From the NCBI GenBank assembly GCA_022036555.1, contig CM039140.1:3499943-3563942 (forward strand): a stretch of DNA of 64,000 nt, read 5' to 3'. The stretch comes from Microstegium vimineum (taxonomy: Eukaryota > Streptophyta > Magnoliopsida > Poales > Poaceae). Below, in pieces: positions 1 to 10,636 of the stretch. The first letter of the stretch is position 1, and each line of letters begins with the position of its first letter. Position numbers and translations under genes: made by a program. The notes under the pieces are model-generated. The model was not told the DNA's origin. It saw only the letters and a program-made list of their open reading frames with translations, and searched no databases.

Positions 1-795
1 ACCCACCTCGTCGTGGCCATAGACAAGTTCTCGAAATGGATCGAGGCTCGACCCATCGCCAACATCCAATCCCGACAAGTCGTACTGTTCTTCACAGACA
101 TCATCCATCGCTTTGGGGTTCCCAATGTCATCATCACCGATAATGGCACGCAGTTCACCGGCCAAAAGTTCCTGGACTTCTATGACCACCACCACATCAG
201 GGTGAACTGGTCCGCAGTCGCCCACCCTCGAACTAACGGCCAGGTCGAGCGCGCCAATGGTATGGTTTTGCAGGGCCTCAAGCCAAGGATCTTCGACCGG
301 CTAAACAAACACGACAAGAGATGGGTCGATGAGCTGCCCTCTGTCCTATGGATCCTCAGAACGACGCCAAGTCGAGCTACAGGGTTCTCCCGTTCTTCTT
401 GGTCTGGGTCCGAGGCCGTCCTCCCCACTGACCTCGAGTACGGGTCCCCTCGATTAAAGGCCTACAACGAGGAAGCCAATGCAACAGCCCGAGAGGACTC
501 CCTCGGCCAACTCGAGGAAGCCCGGGACACGGCCCTCTTCAAGTCGGCAAAGTACCAGCAGACGTTGCGGCGCTACCACGACAAGCACATATGCAAAAGG
601 GACCTCGACGTCGGCGACCTCGTACTGCGCCGCCGACAAAACAACAAGGGGCGTCACAAGCTGGCGCCACCTTGGGAAGGACCCTTCATCGTGGCAGAGG
701 TGCTAAAGCCAGGGACTTACAAGCTGAAGAACGACAAAGGCGAGATCCTCACCAACGCATGGAACATCGAACATCTACGTTGCTTTTACCCCTAA
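1..795 (+). CDS. Gypsy pol polyprotein, 3' end: integrase core and C-terminal domain (partial)
   Basis: The frame is open from base 1, so the gene starts outside the window; the stop is TAA at 793-795. Integrase inserts retrotransposon cDNA into chromosomal DNA. Visible motifs are FSKWIEA near the first catalytic Asp, TDNGTQF with the second Asp, and NGQVERAN with the Glu. Exactly 35 residues lie between the second Asp and the Glu (DD35E). The C-terminal part has the gypsy pattern VGDLVLRR...LAPPWEGPF...GTYKL, ending NIEHLRCFYP. At about 378-412 the family pattern 'GFSPFFLVYGSEA' is replaced by GFSRSSWSGSEA. This looks like a 1-base loss followed by a 2-base loss that restores the frame (inference). 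The protein may therefore be an altered, inactive copy. Confidence 0.9.
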   Translation, partial: THLVVAIDKFSKWIEARPIANIQSRQVVLFFTDIIHRFGVPNVIITDNGTQFTGQKFLDFYDHHHIRVNWSAVAHPRTNGQVERANGMVLQGLKPRIFDRLNKHDKRWVDELPSVLWILRTTPSRATGFSRSSWSGSEAVLPTDLEYGSPRLKAYNEEANATAREDSLGQLEEARDTALFKSAKYQQTLRRYHDKHICKRDLDVGDLVLRRRQNNKGRHKLAPPWEGPFIVAEVLKPGTYKLKNDKGEILTNAWNIEHLRCFYP

Positions 796-1350
796 GGCCT
801 CGAGGCCTTGTACATTTTCTACATTATGTACATTTATCGCATTATAAATGAATAAAATGTTCTCGAAATACATTTCACATTCGTTCATAACTCTGAGGTA
901 GCCTCGACTCTGCTCCTGCAAAGTTAAGCCTCCCTCGGGGCTGACAGGGGGGGACCCCCCTCCTAAGTCCTCTAAAATCTCGAACGTTTTTTCGAAACTC
1001 GGCCTTCTCTTTCCACCTTTGCCCCGAGCACGCTTCATGGCTAAGTAAAAAACGCCTTGAACTCCCTAAGGGTCGAGGGTCGTCGAGTCGGGGACTCTCC
1101 TACGCCTCAGGGCTATGGTACCCCCACTCGCTCCCCCCTCCAGGGATACGAGCGTGCGTCGAATACTTAGTCCACAAGCAACGACTCAGACAAAGAGAAA
1201 TAGAGATAGCTCGAGAAATAAAAACACCCAGATGCATCTCGAATAAAATGCATTAAAGTTAAGAAGCCCCCAGGGGCTCGACATCATATTATCACAAAAA
1301 CTAATCTATTACATGGACCTTCTTGTCCAGATTTGGCACGCAGGCCTGGA
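796..1350 (+). other. Spacer between pol stop and antisense ORF
   Basis: No coding frame is supported here. An AT-rich stretch at 825-890 contains 'aatgaataaaatg', which could serve as a polyadenylation region. GC-rich gypsy spacer follows. Nothing else is recognised. Confidence 0.5.
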
Positions 1351-4300
1351 CTACTCGTCGCCATCTCCATTCGCCGAAGGGAGCACTTCAGGCTCGAAGA
1401 GCTTCGCCAGCTCGCCTTCGGGCACCTTTGCGGCCTCGATCAGCTCGTGGCATCTCGCCACGTTGGCCTCATCGGTCAGCTCTGGGTCGACGATGAAGCC
1501 GCTGGCGACGACGTCGAGGTCGTAGATGTAGCGCGAGCGGACGACCGCGAGCGCCCGCTTCACGCTCACGTGTAGAGCAGCACGGACTTGCTCCGTCATC
1601 GCTCGGGTCATGGAGTAGAAGCGGCGTAGGAGGGAGTCTCCTCGCGCGTCGCCTTCGACCGCCGGCTCCGGATCGACCCCCATGTCATCGCAGAGGGCAG
1701 AGATGGCGCCCTCGAGCCTTTCGTTTAGGGCCGCCTCCGCCCCGAGGAGGTTCTGGAGACTGGTAAGATCCTCGTGAGCTCGGGCCTTGTCCCCTTCGAG
1801 TTCTACCGAAGCAAACAAGGAACTTCGTCAAACCCAAAAACAGGGGAAGGGTAGAGGCCGAGAAAGCTCAGCAATGATGCTAGAAAGCTCACCTCGGGCG
1901 TGCATGTCCAGGGTGACGTAGGCCTGCTCGACCTCCTTGAGTCGGCGGCGGGCGTCGGCAAGATCCACGACTTGGTCACTCTTCTCAGCCCGGAGCTCCT
2001 CAATGAGCTTACCAGTGCCCTCGAGGGCCCTCGCCTTGGCGGTCACGTCCTCCTCCAGGATGGAGATCCGGACCCGCGCCTCCTGCTCCGCGATGATCAG
2101 CGCGTCACGGTCCCGAGAGACGACGTCGACATCCGACTCGAACTGCCGAAATTGCTCCTCAAGAGAGGCGCGGTCGGCGCCCGCCTCCTCTATGCTGACC
2201 TTGAGCTCCCGGACGTGCTCCGCCTTCCGAGCTAGCTCCCCCCTCAGCGCGGCGGCCTCCTCCTCAGCCTTACGCTGGGCTTCCCGGGCAGCGTCCCGTT
2301 CCTGCCCAGCCTCGGCGACATCTTTGAGGGCGGCTTCAGCCCTCTACCGCGAGGAAGAGGCCTCCTCCCGAGCAGCCTCGACCTCCCCCCGCACGGTAGC
2401 CACCTCGCCCCTCACCTGGGCAGCCACGACCTCCGCCCTCTCCAGCGATGCGCGGAGGGTGGGGAGCTGCTCTTGCGCCCGGAGGATGAATTGGGACTTA
2501 TCATACGACCTCGCCCTCAACGTCTGACAGGGATAAAAAGGAAGGTCATCAGAAAAGAATAGCAAAGTGACCCAAGCAAGATCAAAGAGAGAATGAGGCT
2601 TACTTCCATCCCCCGGTACAAGTCCATGGAAGCAACCTCCGCCGACAGGCGTACCATATGGGCAAGCCACGCCCGGAACTCCTCCAGGTGCTCCCACTCC
2701 CCGAGCTCGGCTTGATCGTCGAGCTTGAAGAAGGTGCGCCCTGGGTCTTGGGGGTCGGCCAGCTCGAGGGGTTCCTGCCCCCAGAGGCCTGCTGCGGCGG
2801 TCGATCCTCTCCTTGACCTCCCGCATGATGCCCCGGCGCATCTCGGGGCCACCCCCGTGGAGCATCACCCGCTCTGCCAGAGTGGGGAAGGGAGCCACCC
2901 CCTCGAGCTGGGCACTCCTGGCCTCGGAGTCATCTTGCGGGGCTGCCGCCAGCCCCTCCTGATCATCGCCTCCAAGCGAAAGAGGTCCCCACCATGAGAA
3001 TAACCCTGCGTGGTGAAGAAAACACACGCTAGCACCCGATGTCGCAGACTCACCGCGGTCCCCTCCCTCCACGCCGACTAAGTTAGAGGGCGGATCACCA
3101 CGAGAAGACGACTGTCCGACTTCAACGACAGGCCGAGCAGCCACCTCGGACATCGTCACATCCGCCGCGCCGCTTCCTTGGAGCGCCACAACGGTCCCCT
3201 CCGGCTCCTGCCGAAGGGTCGTCACCACCACCACCTCCGCCGGCTCCGTTGACGTCACCGTCCCCGCCGCGGGCGACGCCGAGGCCCCCTCGACGAGGGT
3301 CTCCACCGACGGCGGCACCTCCGGCGCAGCAAAAGTCACTCCCTCCTCTTGCCGCGCCTCCCCCTCGCGCTCGCGCTGCTGACGCGCCTCCCACGACGCG
3401 AGGTTCTCAGGCCACCGCCTCGGCGCCGGGCGTTCCAGCGTCTCTCCCTCGCCGGCGGAGGTCAAGTCAACCACCTCCACCTCTACGACGGCTGGGGGCT
3501 CGACCCCCTCAGCCACGACCGTTGTCGACGCCGGCTCCACGCCTTCCGAGGCTGCTGGCGCGCCCCCTTTGACGGAGCGGTGAGCACAACCTCGACCGCC
3601 ACTCCGGCGGACCCTGCCGAGGCGACGGGTCGACCCGCCTCTTCCTCCTCTCAAGTTCGCTCCGCGTCGGCCTGCGCCTGCCCTCGCCCCATTGCCTCCC
3701 GCGCCTTGGCCACCCACGCCGCCTCTGGGGTGAGGGTCAAAGGGGACGGGGCGGCAGGACTAGCCACGATGGTCATCTTGGCCGCGGCCTCCGCCTTCAG
3801 CCTCTTGGCCGGGGTAGGGGTCGCGCCCTCCCCCGAGCGCTTCACCCTGAAAATAGAAAAGCATGCGCTACGGTTAGCGCAAGTCGCAACCCAAGCGGAA
3901 GGGAGCGCACGACCAGAGGGAAGAGAACTTACCCCACCGGGATCAGGGGGTTCCGGCCAGCGGACCTTGAACCGCTCGGGGGCTTCGAGCCGGTGCCCCG
4001 GGTGCCGCTTTTTCCCCCACCAGGGGTCGAGGCTGCTCCCGGCCCCGTGACCGTGGCGGGGGCCGACGACGTCTTCGTCGCCGCCGCCCTGGTCTCCTCC
4101 TGGGTCGACGGGCTCGACGCCCATGCACTCGACTGAGCAAGCACCGGCGGCGCGCTCGACCCACCCCTCGACGGGGACCGCGACGAGCGACTGCGCGTTC
4201 ACCGCGCCCCCTCGCCCTGAGAGGCCGCGGGACGCTCTCTCCTTGGCTTGACCCGGGCGTTCGAGGTTGACCTCGACGTCGACCCCTTCCCCCCTTGGCG

Positions 4301-5696
4301 CCCGGGCGCCGCGCGGTCTTCCTCGAGCCCTCCGCGCGGCTCGACCTGCTCCTCCTCCTCCTCCTGCTCCGGCTCCTCTTCCTGCATGATGAACAATACC
4401 CGTCAGGACAAAAATAATGGTCACAACCCTACACCACTATGCCATGCCGCCAGCAACCTCGCCACTGCTCGTCTCCTCATCCTCATCCTCCTCCGAGGGG
4501 GACTCCTCCTCGGGGAGGTTGGCCTGCCTCTGCCGCGCCCGGCGTCGTTCACGCTCCTCCCTCTCTCGAGCCTTTTTGCCCTTATCGCTCTTGGCCTTGT
4601 CCTTGGCCTTCTTGTCCTGCTCGGCTTGCAAGCGCCTCGTCTGGGAGTCGTTCTACTCCTCCTTCATCGGTGGTAGCGACTTCCGGTAAACGATGTTCCC
4701 CTAAGGAACGCGAGGCGTAGTCAGAAAGCGGACAAAAGGGGACGAACAAGACGAACAAGGGGGCATTAACTGGGAAAGGGGCCGTACCAGCTGGACGTGG
4801 CCCTGGCCAGGCATCATGGGGACGCTGGCGATGTTCTCCACCTCGAACGCGCCGGCGAAGGAGGCTCGTACTCGGCGGACCACCCTCTCAAGGGGCAGCT
4901 CGTCCTCCACGAGGCGACACCCCGTGAGATCCGCCCCCGGGTGCATCTCATCGAGGCGTCGCGGGCGAGCCATCAGCAGCACGACTCTCCGTTGATGGAA
5001 CGCTGACGCCACGATGGCCGCCGTAAGTACCGCCTTCTTCAGACAGGAGATCACGTCGAGCAGGTGGTCGAGGCGCTTCTGCTTCTTCTGCTCGACGCCG
5101 TACCTCCAGTGGTCGGGCCTCGAGTCGATCGTCCTGCCGGTGTAGGCGGGGAACAGACCGTCGTCGTTTCTCAAGTAGAATCACCCGGAGTTCCATCCGG
5201 AATGGCTCGACGTGAGCTTCGCCGGGATCCCGCGCTCTGTCCTCTTGAGGGAGATGCTGCAGCACCCCGCCCTGACTGTCCTGCGGCTGCCGCTCCCGAC
5301 CGAAGCGGTGAACAGGCTCGCCTCAAACAGATGGAGCCACAGCTCCCAATGTGGCTCCATCCCCATGTATCCTTCGCACACGGCAGTGAATACCACCGCG
5401 TGTCAAATGCCGTTGGGGGAGAGGTGTTGGAGCTCCACGCCGTAGTGGTGGAGGATCCCGCGCAGAAGACGGTTGGGGGGAGATCCTAGCCCCGCCCGAT
5501 GGAAAGCTTCCAAGCTGACCACATAACCCTCCGGCGGGTTGGGCTCAGCGTCCTCCCTCGGCGGCACTATCCACTCCGGTCGGTCCACGGAGGTGATGGG
5601 TCGGAGAAGGCCGCTCTCCACCAAGTCTCCCAAGCGTGCCACGGTCGCCAACGACGGAAGCCAGGCATCAGGGCCGCGCAAGTTGTAGCTAGCCAT
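1351..5696 (-). pseudogene. Antisense extra ORF of the gypsy element (Transposase_28-like N-terminus plus coiled coil), decayed
   Basis: It reads opposite to pol. The proposed start is the ATG at 5694-5696 (MASYNLRGP). The first part contains PPEGYVVSLEAFHRAGLG and LLRGILHHYGVELQHL, the pattern of the 'putative gypsy type transposon' family (Pfam PF04195, recalled, not searched). The same protein continues at about 5396-4790 with AVCEGYMGMEPHWELW, then YLRNDDGLFPAYTGR. In-frame TGA codons break it after LSPNGI and where a Trp before FYLRND is expected. Pro/Ala/Glu-rich low-complexity sequence follows (about 4700-2500), then a long charged coiled coil (about 2520-1830). The C-terminal block at 1818-1351 contains FYSMTRAMTEQVRAAL and ends SANGDGDE. 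Introns are likely between these blocks, but I did not fix every junction. The biological role of these antisense proteins is unknown. Confidence 0.7.
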
Positions 5697-6078
5697 GAGA
5701 GCAGGGAAGCGGATGTGCTCGGATGCGGGGGTGGAAGGTATGTTTCCAATCACTCCTCTCCCTACTCTCGCGCACGCAGAGATCCGGCTCGGTGGGCGAC
5801 GAAGGCAACGGCGAGAGGAAGAAGACAGGGAAGGCAATGGCAAGCGTGCGGAAGCCAGACCCCCACCCCCAGCATTTATAACCGGAAGCCCCACGGGCGA
5901 ATCCGACGAAAAGGCAAGTAAGTCTCTGCATTTAATGCGCTCACCTTCCGCCTCCTCGTATTCCGTAAGATAAGCCGCACCAGTCGCATCATCGGGCTCC
6001 GCGCCGCACGCCTCGCCGCACCCTATGCCTGCTACGGCCGCAGTCGAATGGACATCTCCTAAAAAGGCGTGCCTGCGG

Positions 6079-6780
6079 CGGACAACGTGCAACAGTGGGC
6101 GTTATCTTCGGAGGTAAGAAACGGACGTCGACCCGTCCGTCAAAATCTTGAGGGAACGAAGGCTGGCCCTCGAACAGGGTTTGACAGTCGCCCTCGAGTA
6201 CCTGATGTCAGAGATGACCCAGGGTTATGGACTCCGGTCCACCCCAAATCTCGAGGGAACGAAGGCTGGCCCTCGAACAGGGTTCGACAGCCACCCTCGA
6301 GTACCTGAGGTCAGAGATGACCCAGGGTTATGGACTCCGGTCCACCCCCAAATCTCAAGGGAGCGAAGGCTGGCCCTCGAACGGGGTTCGACAACCACCC
6401 TCGAGTACTCGAGTCGGGAATAATCCAGGGGGGCCGGCGCAAGCCCCACGGGCGGACCCAACAAAAAGACAGGTATGTCCCCACATTTAATATACCAACC
6501 TACCACCCCCTTATATTCCACAGGACAACGTGCAACGGTGGGCGTTATCTTCGGAGGTAAGCAACGGACGTCGACCTATCCGTCAAAATCTCGAGGGAGC
6601 GAAGGCTGTCCCTTGCACAGGGTTCGACAGCCGCCCTCGAGTACCTGAGGTCAGGGAGGACCCAGGGTTACGGACTCCGGTCCACCCCCAAATCTCGAGG
6701 GGGCGAAGGCTGGCCCCACGAACGAGGTTCACAGCCGCCCTCGAGTACGCGAGTCAGGGATGACCCAGGAGGGGCCGACG
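6079..6780 (+). repeat. Two-level tandem repeat in the gypsy 3' spacer (about 103-bp unit, about 445-bp higher-order unit)
   Basis: A unit beginning 'aatctcgagggaacgaagg' and containing 'ggttcgacag' and 'cctcgagtacctga' recurs near 6144, 6247, 6350, 6588 and 6691, giving a spacing of about 103 bp. A longer module starting 'gacaacgtgcaac' occurs at 6079 and again at 6522 (spacing about 443 bp). The segment before each module ('agccccacggg' at about 5888 and 6440) is also duplicated. Diverged unit fragments reappear at about 7290-7350. Such arrays between the extra ORF and the 3' LTR are typical of Tat-lineage elements. Confidence 0.85.
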
Positions 6781-7607
6781 CGAGCCCCTAGCTCGAGAAC
6801 GAACTCTCGAGGCCCCCGGGACATATCCAAGGCATAACCACGGAATACCCAAGGATCCCTTCAACGGGAGGCATCAGGCCACCGACTCTCATCGAACAGA
6901 GTTGGCACCTAGGTAATCCACGCGGTGTTGCTTGAATGAGAACGCCTCAGGGCTTCTATCGACCCCCGTCGAAGGGGGCACGAGTTCTCACTTGGATTTC
7001 ACTTGAATTTATACCCGTTACCAGCTCGCAGAGGACTTCGAGGTTCGTCCTTACGAAGGCTCACAGAGGACTTCGGGGCTCGTCCTAACGAGGATAGCAC
7101 GATGCTCTTCGCCCCACAATCCGAGCGCAAGGATCCGTGGAAAGGACGCTAGGAGGTAGTGAAAGCCCAGCCACACGAGGCTCGAGGGCTAGACTACGCA
7201 CAACACCCCTCGACGAAAGAGGGTCAAAAACACTCGTAGCCTGGCAGACAGAGTTGACCCCTCGATAGGGCACTATGACTCCAGTTTAACGCTCGAGGGA
7301 GCGAAGGCTGGCCCTCGGAAGGGTTTCGACAGCCGCCCTCGAGCACCCCCTTTCCAAGGAAGTGAAACTCTCGTAGTCTGGCGAACATAATCGACCGCTC
7401 GATAGGGTGCTATGACTCCAGGTAATCCTAACTCCCCTCGATAGGACACACGTCAAAGCTCCCAGAGGAGTTCCTAATCACTCCTCTGGGGCCTCGGGAG
7501 CTAACCCCGCGGGGTGCGCTCGCGCGCACCCCACGGAGAATCGGACCTTTTACTAACCCTGCAGATCATCGATAAAAGCCCCTATACGGATTCTTCTTAT
7601 CCGCATA

Positions 7608-7623
7608 GAGGCTCGGGGGCTAC
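7608..7623 (+). promoter_or_regulatory. Polypurine tract (plus-strand primer site)
   Basis: The sequence 'gaggctcgggggctac' lies directly before the LTR start TGTCGG at 7624. It is the position and composition expected for the primer of plus-strand cDNA synthesis in grass gypsy elements. Confidence 0.7.
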
Positions 7624-7814
7624 TGTCGGGTACAAAGGTAAGGGGTACCCTAAACGTGTGGTAATCTAATGCTTAACATAGCAATCATTTTTAAGGCAGG
7701 ATCCGATCAACCGTTCAAGTCGATGGAGAAAAGGCCCATCACGCAAAGGCCTCCCTCACCGGCAACACGACCAGTCATGGGTCGGCCCAATACCGGAAAA
7801 ACGGTAGGAGGGAT

Positions 7815-8072
7815 CCCCCTCCGTCTCTACCTCGACTGGCGGACAGGGGTCGAACGAACGACCCCTCCGCCTCTACCTCGACTGACAGACGGGGGTCGAA
7901 CGAATGACCCCTCCGCCTCCGCCTCCGCCTCGACTGGCGGACAGGGGTCGAACGAACGACCCCTCTGCCTCTGCCTCTACCTCGACTGGCGGACAGGGGT
8001 CGAACGAACGACCCCTCCGCCTCCGCCTCGACTCTCGAATGACGGACAGGGGGTCGAACGAACGACCCGCGC
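7815..8072 (+). repeat. Minisatellite inside the LTR (about 50-60 bp unit, 5 copies)
   Basis: Five copies of a unit containing 'ctcgactggcggacagggg', 'tcgaacgaacgacccct' and a variable 'ccgcctccgcct' spacer lie upstream of the LTR TATA box. Copy number and spacer length vary between copies. This could modulate LTR promoter strength, which is inference only. Confidence 0.85.
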
Positions 8073-8626
8073 ACAGGAGGCTCGGTCAGCTCACCGGCTC
8101 CCGGTATGGGTTAAAGGGGATCCGATGCGCCTACCTGCCCCCGTCTAACGCCATGGGCGCCCGCTACCGCAGTCAAATCCATCAACTCACCGCCCATGCC
8201 TTGGACCTCCGTTGACCGTGCGGCCGCTGTAGCCACGTCGCAAGTATGGAATCCAGAGGCACCCCCTCGAGCCATGAACAGGACGGCCCTCGACTGTGTC
8301 TTCAGGGATACGACAGGGTCACGCCGGCCTCGACCCCCCCCCCCCTGACCAGGGGGCTCGACCATCGTCTCCAACCACTCCGGCATGGCTCCCGTCCAGT
8401 CCGTCCCGCGTCAGCTGTGGGACTCGTACCCGTCTGCAGAAGGCCGACTGCACTGCGCCATGACGTTCGGCAGCGTCCAGTCTGCCATCACCATGCCCTG
8501 GAGCCCCGGAAGGACAGGGAGGCCACGCCGCTACAGCGGTCGACTTCCCACCGCAAGCATGGAGCACGAACACGCCTCCCATGCCGCGACAGTTTAGGAC
8601 TCTGTACTCCCGTACCTCCCCTTGAT

Positions 8627-8634
8627 CTATAAAA
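8627..8634 (+). promoter_or_regulatory. LTR TATA box
   Basis: 'ctataaaa' followed by 'gggga' sits about 425 bp before the LTR end, with a CT/GC-mixed leader downstream. Position fits the U3/R promoter of a plant LTR. Confidence 0.6.
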
Positions 8635-9051
8635 GGGGACGCTGGGATAGAAGAAGCGGGGCATTGGTAAGGGCAGGGGCTGATTCACATCGGCTTAGAC
8701 ATTCAGACATCAGCTCTGACCCGTATACACCAAGAGCCAAGTCGTACACACCGCACCCGATTGCTTGATCGACCTCTCAAGCAATCCACCACCGACCACC
8801 TAGGGTAGCCTTGCTAGTCCTAGGCCTCAGCTCATCTTGAGCACCCCCGTGTAAACCAGCTTGTACCCCCCTGTACGAGCACTTCGGTGCAAGATAATAC
8901 AATCCATCCTTCCCCGCTGGACGTAGGGTCTTCTGTGCCCGAACCAGGATAAATCTTGTGTTCTTCTTGCATCACGTCTGGGAGAGGGAGCACGCAATAT
9001 ACAAATTTACTAGCCGGTGGTCTTGACCCCCTGGGTTCATAACACCGACAG

Positions 9052-9316
9052 CGACGTTCCCGTCGACAGCGAGACGCCTATGGTGACTTCGTGAATTTCA
9101 AGATTTGTCGGCTCAGTCCTTCGAAGGTGCTCACAGAGGTAGGGTTTGCGTACGTGTGTTCATAGGGGTGATTTGCCGGCTCCGTCCTTCGCGTACGTGT
9201 GTTCATAGGGGTGAGTGTGCGTGCGTGTTGAGCGTCTGTGTTGTACTATATAATCTCAAAAGGATCTCGAACTTCACGAAGTCATCACATGCGCCTCGTT
9301 GTCGACGGGAACGTCG
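9052..9316. repeat. Foldback sequence abutting the LTR end (about 55-bp arms)
   Basis: The left arm at 9052-9107 starts gcgacgttcccgtcgaca. It is the reverse complement, with about 10 mismatches, of the right arm at 9262-9316, which ends tgtcgacgggaacgtcgc. The 155-bp centre holds two near-identical copies of 'cgtacgtgtgttcatagg' followed by 'ggtga' (about 9151 and 9192). The family is not recognised for certain; the 'ttcataggggtga' words resemble a common grass dispersed repeat. The gypsy LTR ends exactly at the outer edge of the left arm. Confidence 0.7.
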
Positions 9317-10440
9317 CCTACTACTGAATCTTGAAATAAATCTTGGAAACCACAACTTTAAATTTCGCTCCCAGATAGAATCGAACTTAGGAGGGTTTCG
9401 CTGTCGACCCCTTTGATTATGAGTTCACGGATGCATATTGAGATTCCCATCGTCTGACGTTGGCGATCTCGCGGTTGAGCACGACGGCGGAGATCCGCGC
9501 GTGCCACGGTGGAAACGTACGGGCCCAATAAAGTCCAAGATACAGTAGCTTGTCAACGAGGGAAAGAAAAAACATCTCAACTAACTGGCGTTAAAAAGTC
9601 CAAAGTACGATCAGAAAGAATCTCGCAGCTGCACAGCTGATCACGCACAGCTTACACATGCCACCGACCGCTCTACTGCCTTAATTAATCTCTAAATAAT
9701 TGTAATCGTTGTTGTACGTGACGAAAGTTTGACTTTTTTTTAATAAAAAATATGTGCAATGTAAGTTTGTTAAAAAAACTAGATTTAAAGATTTTTTTAT
9801 AATACAAATTATGTATTATAAATAATAATTTTTAATATATATTCAGTCTAAGTTATTTCTGAAAAAAAATCGTGGGGCACTCTCTATCCCAATTCCGAAG
9901 ACTTTGGCAGTTGGCACTACGAGTACAGTTAGGCCATCTACAAGTGGCTATATATTACCTGCCATATCGATCGTTTTTGTCATCCACCCTACTCCTGTTT
10001 TTTCCTAGAAAAAGGGGGGAGAATATCCACTCTAGGGGTACTACCAGCATACGGAATAGGACAGTTCTAGCTTGGACAGTTGGACTAACAAAGTCAACAA
10101 AGATTGCAGATGAGGGAAGACAGAACGGCTCCATTTTTTTGTTTGTTTCCCGCGGATCCCACATGCCCGCGTCACCAATTTTGAAATATGTAGGCAGTCA
10201 CGACTACCCAATTGCCCGGCACTCGCTTCTCTATCGTGGACTTGCTGACACGCGCTTATTTAAGCAACAATGCTCGAAAAAATTTCTTCGCCTCCTTTAA
10301 TTCGACGACCTGTTCAGTACGAAATATCTTGATGACCTCACTGTCTTAGAACTAGTATAACAGTATCGGTCGGCTTAGCTTATTATCCGTAGAAACTATG
10401 GTCCTCCGAATAACTGTATATACATAAAAAGTCTACACGC
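9317..10440. other. AT-rich intergenic DNA, no gene seen
   Basis: Short open frames on both strands (for example 9872-10300) lack recognisable motifs and biased codon use. AT-rich runs occur at 9700-9870. I see no RNA gene or repeat boundary that I can defend. Confidence 0.5.
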
Positions 10441-10636
10441 ACCGCAAGGTCAAATAACTCCAGTGAAAAACGTCCAAGTCCGTGTCATCAGCCGAAGACT
10501 TTTTTTTTTAGTTCGCTCTCTGTCTCTGGGCGGGCGCGCACATGCGCATGACGCATTGCAGAGCGCAGAGAAGAAGAACGCAGCGCTGGCGCTGATCGAG
10601 CTCCGGATGATCCAGGACAGGAGGCGGGACACTGAC

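Larger units (their letters stand above)
1..9051 (+). mobile_element. Ty3/gypsy LTR retrotransposon, 3' portion (Tat-lineage type)
   Basis: Order on the plus strand: end of pol with integrase (1-795), spacer (796-1350), antisense extra ORF (1351-5696, minus), tandem-repeat spacer (6079-6780), polypurine tract (7608-7623) and 3' LTR (7624-9051, TGTCGG...CCGACA). An extra ORF antisense to pol and placed before the 3' LTR is a known trait of the plant Tat lineage (Grande, RIRE2, Retand type); assignment to that lineage is inference. The 5' LTR, gag and most of pol lie outside the window. The base composition is GC-rich and rich in 'ctcgag' words, unlike the AT-rich flank after 9400. The bases after the LTR (gcgac, 9052-9056) would be one copy of the target duplication; the other copy is not visible. 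Confidence 0.85.
7624..9051 (+). repeat. 3' LTR of the gypsy element (1428 bp)
   Basis: It begins TGTCGGGTAC and ends ACACCGACA, a terminal inverted TGTCGG/CCGACA pair. It contains an internal minisatellite (7815-8072) and a TATA box (8627-8634). The region after the TATA box has a short CT-rich leader. No second LTR is in the window for identity dating. Confidence 0.85.

Noticed and set aside
2344..3717. 457-codon minus-strand frame with Gly/Arg/Glu-rich protein
   Set aside because: Part of it (the last ~70 codons) is the real coiled-coil exon of the antisense ORF, but the upstream portion mixes low-complexity frames and introns; not a separate gene.
3122..4720. Overlapping plus-strand frames in the gypsy spacer
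   Set aside because: Shadow frames of the GC-rich antisense ORF; proline/serine-rich with no motifs.
6079..6780. CRISPR-like array because of regular repeats
   Set aside because: Units are contiguous tandem repeats without unique spacers, in a eukaryotic retroelement.
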